Assembly: GCA_002899795.1 (NCBI GenBank)
Contig: PPDG01000294.1
Coordinates: 1-16,423 of the forward strand
DNA: 16,423 nucleotides
Direction of reading: 5' to 3'
Source of the DNA: Desulfobacteraceae bacterium
Lineage (GTDB): Bacteria > Desulfobacterota > Syntrophobacteria > BM002
This document shows, piece after piece, positions 7,939 through 13,751 of this stretch. The stretch's first letter is position 1, and each line of letters begins with the position of its first letter. The notes beneath the pieces are model-generated. The model had not been told where the DNA came from and ran no database searches. It was given only the letters and a program-made list of their open reading frames with translations. The translations under genes were made by a program, and so were the position numbers.

Positions 7939-8352
7939 TCATGGTATCTCTTGTAATGGTTCAGTAACCATTCCCATTCTTTTGACCCCACTCTGACGAA
8001 TAGCAGCCATCACTTCCATAACGAATCCGTAGGGCAATTTCTGGTCCGCCCGGAGAAACACAGCTTTATCCGGCCGGTTCTGGAAAATGGTTTGCAGTTT
8101 CCTCTGCAGTGAATCCAGGGAGATCTTGTACTCGTTCATATATATGTCACGTTTTGCCGTTAAGGAGATCACCAGTCGCTCTTCTTCGGAGGCAATCGGC
8201 TGCGTGGTAGTCCGTGGCAAATTAACATCCACACCTTGCATCATCATTGGCGCCGTCACCATGAAAATAATGAGAAGCACCAGCATGACGTCAACAAAGG
8301 GGGTAACGTTAATCTCAGACATTAGCTTGCGGCTTCCACGATTCAGTTCCAT
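7939..8352 (-). CDS. tolR: TolR/ExbD family motor subunit
   Basis: A 137-residue inner-membrane protein of normal length. The N-terminal SEINVTPFVDVMLVLLIIFM (12-31) is the diagnostic TolR/ExbD sequence, and Asp21 in the single membrane helix corresponds to the proton-path aspartate (Asp23 of E. coli TolR). The periplasmic domain carries VDVNLPRTTTQP and the conserved VFLRADQKLPYG (98-109). With TolQ it forms the proton-driven motor that energises TolA. A strong GAGGAGG lies 7 bases before the ATG. The 272-base gap to the upstream tolQ contains a repeat element, while tolA follows at 85 bases. Its link to Tol rather than Exb rests on the neighbouring tolB and pal. Confidence 0.95.
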   Translation of the reverse strand: MELNRGSRKLMSEINVTPFVDVMLVLLIIFMVTAPMMMQGVDVNLPRTTTQPIASEEERLVISLTAKRDIYMNEYKISLDSLQRKLQTIFQNRPDKAVFLRADQKLPYGFVMEVMAAIRQSGVKRMGMVTEPLQEIP

Positions 8353-8400
8353 GGAGAAACCTCCTCGGAAGTTTTCTTAATCGCTTGCACCCAGCACAAT

Positions 8401-8612
8401 CCTTTTAGTCATTTGGCCACTGAAAGTGGCCGTCACTACGCTGCGCTGTCAGTATGCCTGCGGCGTCATTTATGGTCACTTGTTGAAACAACCTAATGAC
8501 AGCCGTAAGGCTTAATGACGGGCGCCAGCCCAAACTAGGGACCCGCTTGCGGGACTGAGCGGAGCGAAGCGAGCGCGAAGAAATGACGGCGAAGCCAAAT
8601 GACCCTTTAGTC
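8401..8612. repeat. MITE-like hairpin-rich element in the tolQ-tolR gap
   Basis: The stretch is bounded by perfect 10-bp inverted repeats, GTCATTTGGC (8408-8417) and GCCAAATGAC (8594-8603). Near-identical direct copies lie at the edges (CCTTTTAGTC 8401-8410, CCCTTTAGTC 8603-8612; 9 of 10). Inside are hairpins GGCCAC-TGAAA-GTGGCC (8415-8431), AGCC-GTAA-GGCT (8501-8512) flanked by TAATGAC copies, and CCCGC-TT-GCGGG (about 8542-8553), plus several scattered copies of AATGAC/GTCATT. An open frame across it lacks a ribosome site and conserved features. It probably inserted into the operon without ending transcription. Confidence 0.6.
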
Positions 8613-8624
8613 CATGTGCGTTGC

Positions 8625-9437
8625 TTAATCCTCACTCTGCCCGCTGCCTGCTGTCACCTGCCCGCTGGACGAAGTCTGACTGGAGCGTCTCACCAAATCT
8701 CTTTTCACAATGTTCAAAAAATCATTGGCGAAGTTGACCATTTCTGTCTCTAGATTTCGCACCTTATTGGTGAAATGATTATAAGCAATTACAGCAGGAA
8801 TGGCCGCAGCCAGACCAGCAGCGGTCGCTATGAGCGCTTCGGAGATACCAGGAGCCACAACAGCCAAAGTTGCAGATCCCTTGAGACCGATGCCCTGAAA
8901 AGCAACCATTATACCCCACACTGTGCCGAAGAGCCCAATAAATGGCGCGGAATTACCCGTGGTGGCCAATAGGGTCAGGGCTTTCTCCAGCCGCTGTACC
9001 TCACCATTGACAGCGCTGCGTAAAGCCCGCTCCATATTGTCGATCCACATCATTTTCACTTCCGAATCATTGGGATTTTCCGCCTTCTCACCATCGCTGG
9101 CTTTGGTCAGTCTACCGAGTTCCATATAACCTACTCGGAAAATCTCAGCCAAGTGACTATCCTCCATTTTCTTGGATTCTCGATAAACAGTCGCAAGATT
9201 CTTGCTGTTCCAAAATAGATTGAGAAAGCGAGAGCTTTCGTTGCTTGCTCTTTTTAAGACTCTATGTTTCAGAAAAATAATCGCCCAGCAGGCGATTGAA
9301 AGAAAAAGCAGTATAAGCAGCACGAGCTTCACTACCGCGCCGGCACCCAGCATCATGTCGATGATACCACTGCGGGGAATGCCGCCGGCAGGAGCGGCCC
9401 AAGCTGCTGATACGAGCGCAAATATCATGGTTTTCAT
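8625..9437 (-). CDS. tolQ: TolQ/ExbB family motor subunit
   Basis: A 270-residue inner-membrane protein with three hydrophobic segments: about 35-56, then the pair around 163-183 and 196-216. The conserved core is present: GNSAPFIGLFGTVWGIMVAF (161-180) and ISEALIATAAGLAAAIPAV (198-216), including Thr172 and Thr205 at positions important for proton flow in TolQ. The N-terminus (MKTMIFALVSAAWAAPAGG) looks like a cleavable signal peptide, which E. coli TolQ does not have. The Ser/Gln/Gly-rich tail is not conserved. The ATG at 9437 has GGAGG 10 bases upstream. A further 52 in-frame codons upstream lack coding character and overlap the promoter region, so they were excluded. It is the first gene of the tol operon. 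Confidence 0.94.
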   Translation of the reverse strand: MKTMIFALVSAAWAAPAGGIPRSGIIDMMLGAGAVVKLVLLILLFLSIACWAIIFLKHRVLKRASNESSRFLNLFWNSKNLATVYRESKKMEDSHLAEIFRVGYMELGRLTKASDGEKAENPNDSEVKMMWIDNMERALRSAVNGEVQRLEKALTLLATTGNSAPFIGLFGTVWGIMVAFQGIGLKGSATLAVVAPGISEALIATAAGLAAAIPAVIAYNHFTNKVRNLETEMVNFANDFLNIVKRDLVRRSSQTSSSGQVTAGSGQSED

Positions 9438-9571
9438 AGGATAGTGTCCTCCCCCTCTTACATTAAGACACGGATCCTCCATAAGAGTTCCGAGCATGCA
9501 GCCGTTATGAGTACTGCTATTGTCCTCATGAGTTCCTTGCTTGAACCAGAGGTTGCATCCTGTTAAAATCT

Positions 9572-9634
9572 CCTTTGATTTCAAAGGGTTCAAATTATCT
9601 TGCGCAAGCTAACATCGACGTGACATAGTGTCAA
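9572..9634. promoter_or_regulatory. Divergent control region with three palindromes (tolQ / J-domain gene)
   Basis: Three perfect palindromes lie within 62 bases: CCTTTGA-TT-TCAAAGG (9572-9587), CTTGCGCAAG (9599-9608) and TGACA-TAG-TGTCA (9621-9633). On the minus strand a consensus -35 TTGACA (9634-9629) and a 17-base spacer lead to TAGCTT (9611-9606, three of six -10 matches). The second palindrome thus overlaps the -10 region and the third overlaps the -35. This fits a regulated promoter for the tol operon with a leader of roughly 160 bases. A plus-strand promoter for the J-domain gene is less clear. Confidence 0.45.
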
Positions 9635-9673
9635 GGAAATTTCACTGAACGCTTGTTACGATTCGGAGACGAG

Positions 9674-10393
9674 ATGAAAGGCTGGTCGAAGGCGGTGGGT
9701 GCAGGCTTGGGGTATTTCGTCGGAGGCCCCATTGGTGCCGTGCTCGGCTATATGGCAGGCCATAAGCTGGCGCCCAAACTCCATGCCCAAGAAGGTCATC
9801 TACTCATAGCTAACCTCCTTGGCTTCACAACCCTTTTTTTGAAGGGTAACACCGCTCCCTCCTCTGAAGATAGTAGCGAAACAGTACGTTTCATCTCCAG
9901 ACTCTTTCAATTCGACGCCGAAGACGAGCATATGGCAGGAGAGCTTCTCCAGCGGCTCCTCGAAGTTGACCTGGACATTCATGCCATGGCAAGGACCTTC
10001 AAAAACCACTCAGATGTAAATATGCGCAACCGTTTGCTTGAAATCCTCGCCACACTCTGCTTGCTCATTGAGGGGCCCCTGCAAGAACGTCAGCTCAGGC
10101 TTTTGCAGCGAATTGCCGAGGCCTTGAATTTTACTCCAGCTCAATGGCAGGCTATTAAGTCCCGATATAGAGGCACGTCACCCCAACTAGACCCGGCCTG
10201 TTGCTATGCCCTGTTGGAACTGTACCCCGAAGTCTCTGAAGAGGAAATCAGGACCGCTTATCGACGACTTGCAAAAAAATATCATCCAGACCACTTTGCC
10301 CACCTGGACCAGGTTAGTCAACGGCGACATGCCGAGAGGATGACCCTGATCAATGCGGCCTATGAGACTATCCGGACAAATAAACGCATCTGA
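9674..10393 (+). CDS. DjlA-like J-domain protein
   Basis: A 239-residue protein. The N-terminus is glycine-rich and hydrophobic (GAGLGYFVGGPIGAVLGYMAG, about 9-29), a GxxxG-type membrane-interacting segment as seen at the start of TerB/DjlA-like proteins. The middle (about 40-165) is all-helical and fits a divergent TerB-like domain. The C-terminus (about 176-239) is a J-domain with the key HPD motif (204-206, in KKYHPDHF) that stimulates DnaK ATPase, followed by a helix IV region. A membrane-tethered DnaK co-chaperone is therefore likely, as for E. coli DjlA, though the TerB part is only weakly recognisable. A TTG-started extension (9653) was rejected because GGAG lies 5 bases before the ATG at 9674. 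It is transcribed divergently from tolQ. Confidence 0.8.
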   Translation: MKGWSKAVGAGLGYFVGGPIGAVLGYMAGHKLAPKLHAQEGHLLIANLLGFTTLFLKGNTAPSSEDSSETVRFISRLFQFDAEDEHMAGELLQRLLEVDLDIHAMARTFKNHSDVNMRNRLLEILATLCLLIEGPLQERQLRLLQRIAEALNFTPAQWQAIKSRYRGTSPQLDPACCYALLELYPEVSEEEIRTAYRRLAKKYHPDHFAHLDQVSQRRHAERMTLINAAYETIRTNKRI

Positions 10394-10437
10394 CCTAATG
10401 AGCAAGAGACAAAGTCATGAATCCAGTAGGCAATTTG

Positions 10438-10583
10438 TAAATTCGCAATTCGAAATCCGAAATTCGCAATAATCTCCCTCTGCCCTCTGCCTGCTGCTCA
10501 CTGCCTCCTGCCAGCTTAATACTCCGTGTCACCGCGTCCCCGCGTCGCTTTCCTCTTGCCCCATGCCCTATGCCCCATGCCCC
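10438..10583. repeat. A+T-rich TTCGAAT-type and short tandem repeats
   Basis: The 335-base gap between the J-domain gene and the next gene holds no convincing gene. It contains an A+T-rich block built of AATTCGCAATTCGAAATCCG-like words (10438-10470), then CCCTCTGCC-type pyrimidine-rich repeats (about 10475-10510), and a 7-base tandem array of CCCCATG/CCCTATG (10558-10583). Related TTCGAAT words recur at 15623-15830, so this appears to be a dispersed low-complexity family of this genome. Candidate promoter sequence follows at 10619. Confidence 0.55.
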
Positions 10584-10618
10584 TTCACAAACCACTGGTC
10601 CTTTTGTAAAAGCCAGGT

Positions 10619-10624
10619 TATAAT
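10619..10624 (+). promoter_or_regulatory. Candidate -10 box for the cysteine-rich gene cluster
   Basis: A perfect TATAAT lies 105 bases upstream of the first small cysteine-rich gene. The matching -35 position (10596-10601, TGGTCC) is poor, three of six matches, so this is only a candidate. Confidence 0.3.
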
Positions 10625-10728
10625 TCTTTGTTATTTTTATCTCAAACTAATATTTTCCATTTAAAGACGGAGCACCCGCTTTGATACTACCGGTGGATTG
10701 AGAAATCACGCTTGAGGGAGAGGAAAAA

Positions 10729-11004
10729 ATGAGTGATGCTACCAAGGATAACGGCCCTGAAGAACTCGGCGCTTACTACGCTTACCTAGAGGATGGCCAA
10801 CTGGCCATGGAACCCAGATGTGCATGCGGCAACCCACTTGACGAGAGTTATTTTTGCGATAACTGTAATAAACGCTGCCGATGTACCGATATTCTCTGCG
10901 AAGATCAGACCACGTTAAATATTGTGGAGAAGTACATACGCACAAGCCCCAAGTTTAGCGGCTTTAAAGCGATGCTCGGCAAGAGAAAGAGCCCCCCAAA
11001 ATGA
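10729..11004 (+). CDS. Small seven-cysteine, probable zinc-binding protein
   Basis: A 91-residue protein not recognised as a named family. The centre holds seven cysteines in 27 residues: Cys31, 33, 43, 46, 50, 52 and 57 (RCACGNPLDESYFCDNCNKR, then CRCTDILC). The spacing CxC-x9-CxxC-x3-CxC-x4-C suggests one or two zinc sites or another metal cluster. The C-terminus is short, basic and ends KRKSPPK. There is no signal peptide. A good AGAGG ribosome site precedes the ATG. The downstream YkgJ-type gene begins within about 60 bases on the same strand, so the two are probably co-transcribed. A role in nucleic-acid or metal binding is only an inference from the cysteines. Confidence 0.8.
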   Translation: MSDATKDNGPEELGAYYAYLEDGQLAMEPRCACGNPLDESYFCDNCNKRCRCTDILCEDQTTLNIVEKYIRTSPKFSGFKAMLGKRKSPPK

Positions 11005-11059
11005 AACTCATATGATTTACTCTGATCTTAACTCCACCCAGACGAAAAGAGAATGGCAG

Positions 11060-11773
11060 ATGAACAAAACCACCAAGGTTCTTGGCCTTGAGGATACTTT
11101 TCATTTTAGTTGTCATCCCGGAATTGACTGTTTTAGCCAGTGCTGCCAGGACGTGAACATTCTTCTCACTCCTTTCGACATCCTCCGGATGAAGAATCAT
11201 CTCTCCATTTCCAGTACGGAGTTCCTCGAAACATATACCAAGAGACTTTTCGCCCCGGAAACTTCTTTCCCTGCTGTCCAATTTAGGATGAATGAGGAGA
11301 GCGGTAAACGCTGTTACTTTGTGGATGACCAGGGATGTAAGATTTACCAGCACCGGCCCTGGCCATGCCGGATGTATCCGCTGGATTACAGTGTTGATGG
11401 TGAAGGTTTTATCCCCATGGTTGAATCCTCTCGTTGTCTGGGCCTCAAAGATGATCGAACCTGGCAACTGCGAGACTGGTTTGAGGATCAGGGTCTTCAA
11501 CCATATAACGAGTGGAATCGGAGGTTTGCAGAAGTCACTGAAGACGAAAAGCTTGCCAGTTGGAGAAAAGAATATCCTGGGGGTGTCGACATTTTCTATC
11601 TTGCTTGCTACGATCTCGACCGCTTCAGAGAACAGGTTTTCAAGGAAAAACTTTACGAAATGCTAGACCAGCCTTCAGTTGATCAGGATGCCTTGAAAAC
11701 CGACGATCTTGCTCTGTTAGATTTCGCCTTCACCTGGCTGCAGACTGTGGCTGAGCGGGAAGTAGGAAAATAA
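11060..11773 (+). CDS. YkgJ-type cysteine-cluster protein, copy 1
   Basis: A 237-residue protein of the YkgJ/UPF0153 (CxxxxCC cluster) type. Signature cysteines are Cys18, 24, 28 and 29 (FSCHPGIDCFSQCC), Cys85 and 93, Cys103 (HRPWPCRMYPL), Cys126 and Cys183. LTPFDILRMK follows the first cluster, as is typical. Such proteins are thought to bind zinc or an iron-sulfur cluster, and no reaction is established. All nine cysteines align one-for-one with the neighbouring second copy, so the two are tandem paralogues. The start is uncertain: in-frame ATGs at 11012 and 11060 both have weak ribosome sites. The later one was chosen because it matches the length of the second copy's N-terminus better. 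It sits in the same direction as the seven-cysteine gene. Confidence 0.85.
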   Translation: MNKTTKVLGLEDTFHFSCHPGIDCFSQCCQDVNILLTPFDILRMKNHLSISSTEFLETYTKRLFAPETSFPAVQFRMNEESGKRCYFVDDQGCKIYQHRPWPCRMYPLDYSVDGEGFIPMVESSRCLGLKDDRTWQLRDWFEDQGLQPYNEWNRRFAEVTEDEKLASWRKEYPGGVDIFYLACYDLDRFREQVFKEKLYEMLDQPSVDQDALKTDDLALLDFAFTWLQTVAEREVGK

Positions 11774-11807
11774 ATGAGCTAAAATGCCTAAAAAGTTTAG
11801 AACGTAG

Positions 11808-11844
11808 GTCGGGTGGTTTCCGCCTCCGGCGGAGTTCACCCGAC
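11808..11844. repeat. REP-like palindrome between the two YkgJ-type genes
   Basis: GTCGGGTG (11808-11815) and CACCCGAC (11837-11844) form an 8-bp outer stem around an inner hairpin CCGCC-TCC-GGCGG (11820-11832). The motif GTAGGTCGGGTG...CACCCGAC resembles a common dispersed palindrome of bacterial intergenic regions, from memory rather than a search. No T-run follows, so read-through into copy 2 is likely. Confidence 0.6.
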
Positions 11845-11865
11845 AACAATTGCTGAGGAAGATAG

Positions 11866-12678
11866 ATGACAGACAACATTCTAGATAAGAAAGACCTGGA
11901 CAAGAGCCGCATGGAGCCCATGGTGGACGGTAAATTCTCCTTCGCTTGCCACCCCGGTGTTCCCTGCTTCACGAAATGCTGCTCCGATCTCGATCTCGCC
12001 CTTACCCCATACGATGTCTTGCGGTTAAAGTACAGGTTGGAGGTCTCCTCGGGGGAACTCTTGGAACTCCACACCACTGACGAGGTTAGGCATAATTGTG
12101 GGTTGCCGGTACTGATGCTCAAGATGAAAAATGACTCGAAGCGAACCTGTCCTTTTTTACAGTCGGAAGGCTGTACTGTCTACGAGGATCGGCCGGGCGC
12201 CTGCCGTCTTTACCCTGTGGCCCGAGCTGCTAAATACATTGGCGGCACAGTCAAGGAACAACACTTTTTGATAAAAGAGCCACACTGTCTTGGATTCCAC
12301 GAGGAAAAAGAGTGGACGGATAAGGAGTGGCTGGAGAACCAGGGGCTAGAGCTCTACAACGAGATGAATAGTCTGTGGATGAAGATAAATCAGTCCAGTA
12401 AAGAAAACCAAACCCCTCCACCCATAACTGATGAAAAGCTCAAGATGTACTTCATGGGCTGTTACAACCTGGACGCCTTCAAAAGATTTGTCTTCGAAAG
12501 CGAGCTGCTGAATTTATTTCAGATTGACAAAAGGACCGTTTCCCGAATCCGGAATGATGAGACGGAGTTACTCAAATTTGCTTTTAGGTGGTTACAGTTT
12601 TCCATCTTCGGTAAAAAAACAATGAAACCCAAACCCACCGCGCTTAAGGCCAGAAAAAAGGCAATGGGTAGAAGGTAA
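11866..12678 (+). CDS. YkgJ-type cysteine-cluster protein, copy 2
   Basis: A 270-residue paralogue of the preceding gene. Cys28, 34, 38 and 39 (FACHPGVPCFTKCC), Cys95 and 103, Cys113 (DRPGACRLYPV), Cys141 (PHCLGF) and Cys199 (MGCYNLDAF) are all shared with copy 1. Cys78 is extra. Conserved flanks include LTPYDVLRLK, WLENQGLELYNEMN and LLKFAFRWLQ. It differs by a longer N-terminus and a strongly basic tail (KPKPTALKARKKAMGRR) that could bind nucleic acid or membrane. The ribosome site GAGGAAG is good. Duplication followed by divergence is likely; the function of the family is unknown. A short A+T- and CCTT-rich stretch without a clear gene follows (12679-12784), where transcription meets the minus-strand Ogr-type gene. 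Confidence 0.88.
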   Translation: MTDNILDKKDLDKSRMEPMVDGKFSFACHPGVPCFTKCCSDLDLALTPYDVLRLKYRLEVSSGELLELHTTDEVRHNCGLPVLMLKMKNDSKRTCPFLQSEGCTVYEDRPGACRLYPVARAAKYIGGTVKEQHFLIKEPHCLGFHEEKEWTDKEWLENQGLELYNEMNSLWMKINQSSKENQTPPPITDEKLKMYFMGCYNLDAFKRFVFESELLNLFQIDKRTVSRIRNDETELLKFAFRWLQFSIFGKKTMKPKPTALKARKKAMGRR

Positions 12679-12784
12679 TTCCCATCACCTTTTTTGGGGC
12701 TCAAGGCAACAGGTTCAGGGCGTAAGGCTATTGATATTATACAATATTCCTTGTGCCTTATATCTTGCGCCTTCTGCCTTTTAT

Positions 12785-13051
12785 TTATTCAATAATCCCG
12801 TCCTTCAAGTCATGCTTGGTCCACACAGGAATAGGGTCGCAGATATTATTCCTCGGATTCAACCGACACCTATAGGAGGTCTTTGACTTCCGGGTCTTTT
12901 CCATGTAGTCCCAGCCCTCCACATAGTAGCTGCAGTCGTCGTTGAAACAGACGTACTGGAATGGCTCACTCCAGGTATTTTGCGGCGGCGGCTGCCATTT
13001 GAGCATCTGTTCTCCACAGTGTGGGCAATTGGCACTTTCCTCTTTAGTCAT
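12785..13051 (-). CDS. Ogr/Delta-like zinc-finger protein
   Basis: An 88-residue protein with a C-x2-C...C-x4-C zinc motif: Cys9 and 12 (CPHCGEQM) and Cys35 and 40 (YVCFNDDCSYYVEGW). The VCFNDDC/YYVEGW form is that of the Ogr/Delta zinc-finger family, named for phage late-gene activators but also found as chromosomal small proteins of unknown role. Two further cysteines (62, 71) lie in the C-terminal half. The ATG at 13051 has GGGAG 8 bases upstream; a TTG ten codons earlier was rejected. It follows the 107-aa gene by 49 bases on the same strand. A hairpin (AACCGA/TCGGTT with inner GCCC/GGGC, about 13081-13113) overlaps that gene's stop. No phage genes are near, so phage regulation is not inferred. 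Confidence 0.78.
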   Translation of the reverse strand: MTKEESANCPHCGEQMLKWQPPPQNTWSEPFQYVCFNDDCSYYVEGWDYMEKTRKSKTSYRCRLNPRNNICDPIPVWTKHDLKDGIIE

Positions 13052-13100
13052 TGTTTGAACTCCCTGCTTGTATAGTATCAAACCGAATGCCCCTTTGGGC

Positions 13101-13424
13101 CTATCGGTTCTTCAGGTAAATGTCAGAAAACTCCTCGAGCGTTTCTTTCATGATCGCCTCAGGGTTGGGTATGCCGTCTGTGAAAATCTCTCCGATCTTG
13201 TCGAAATCCAGCTGACCCAAGTCTCTAACAATGGCCATGTACTGAGATTTCTTTTCTTCCGGTAAGCACTCAACCATCCTGCGACCAAGCATAGTCTCGT
13301 ATAAATTATACATCCTCTCTAGCTCTTGCTCCTCGTTCTCATCATCTAACTCCAGCCCTCTCTTCCTCATCAGCGCTTCACAGAAATCGACAATAAATGG
13401 ATTGCGTGCTTTCTCCTCAGTCAT
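13101..13424 (-). CDS. Small acidic helical protein of unknown function
   Basis: A 107-residue, highly charged, mostly helical protein not recognised with confidence. The sequence EQELERMYNLYETMLGRRMVECLPEEKKSQY (about 33-62) resembles small DUF5663-like bacterial proteins in pattern, but this is a guess. It has no signal peptide, membrane helix or metal motif; Cys15 and Cys53 are its only cysteines. The ribosome site (AAGGAAC) is good. A perfect TATAAT stands about 50 bases upstream. It probably forms a two-gene unit with the Ogr-type zinc-finger gene 49 bases downstream, which suggests a shared process, direction unknown. Confidence 0.75.
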   Translation of the reverse strand: MTEEKARNPFIVDFCEALMRKRGLELDDENEEQELERMYNLYETMLGRRMVECLPEEKKSQYMAIVRDLGQLDFDKIGEIFTDGIPNPEAIMKETLEEFSDIYLKNR

Positions 13425-13471
13425 AAAATGTTCCTTTCTAAGCCGAATTTTAACCGTTTTCTCCAGTACAC

Positions 13472-13477
13472 ATTATA
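13472..13477 (-). promoter_or_regulatory. Candidate -10 box for the 107-aa/Ogr-type unit
   Basis: On the minus strand the sequence reads TATAAT, a perfect match, about 48 bases upstream of the ATG at 13424 and embedded in ATACTATAATG. No good -35 hexamer was found at 16-18 bases. Confidence 0.4.
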
Positions 13478-13535
13478 GTATAAGCATAGTATGGTCTGTT
13501 TGCCACCTTTAATTGTGCATTATTTCGCTAACTCG

Positions 13536-13564
13536 TTGACTTTTTCCCATGCCTGCGATACTTT
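13536..13564 (+). promoter_or_regulatory. Candidate promoter for the SEC-C gene
   Basis: TTGACT (13536-13541) is followed by 17 bases and TACTTT (13559-13564), giving a strong -35 (five of six) and a weak -10 (three of six). The repeat element 13579-13676 would then lie in the transcribed leader. This is a candidate only. Confidence 0.3.
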
Positions 13565-13578
13565 TACGCCTCTTCAAT

Positions 13579-13676
13579 AAAATCCCCCCTAGTTCCCCCC
13601 TTTATAAAAGGGGGGACTTTATGAAACCACGACAATCTCATCCCCCTTTCTTAAAGGGGGACCGAGGGGGATTTTT
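13579..13676. repeat. Dispersed palindromic element upstream of the SEC-C gene
   Basis: The ends AAAATCCCCC (13579-13588) and GGGGGATTTTT (13666-13676) are inverted copies. Inside are two hairpins, CCCCCCTTTATAAAAGGGGGG (about 13595-13615) and CCCCCTTTCTTAAAGGGGG (about 13642-13660). Elements of this form recur in the intergenic DNA of many bacteria (from memory, not searched). About 100 bp, non-coding, without a transposase; it may be a MITE. The rest of the 327-base gap holds only the two promoter candidates. Confidence 0.75.
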
Positions 13677-13751
13677 GTTGCCGTTTCACGTCCTTCGAGG
13701 CCAGCACTGCTAAACAGGCCTAACCTTTTTTCATATTTTGGGAGTTGTATC

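Noticed and set aside
8405..8635. Open frame on the minus strand between tolQ and tolR
   Set aside because: It runs through the hairpin-rich repeat element, overlaps the tolQ end, and has no ribosome site or recognisable motif.
9438..9593. 52-codon N-terminal extension of tolQ
   Set aside because: It has no ribosome site at its start, no resemblance to TolQ and overlaps the palindromic promoter region; GGAGG before the ATG at 9437 decides the start.
10395..10595. Minus-strand open frame in the gap after the J-domain gene
   Set aside because: It is composed of low-complexity repeats and has no coding signature.
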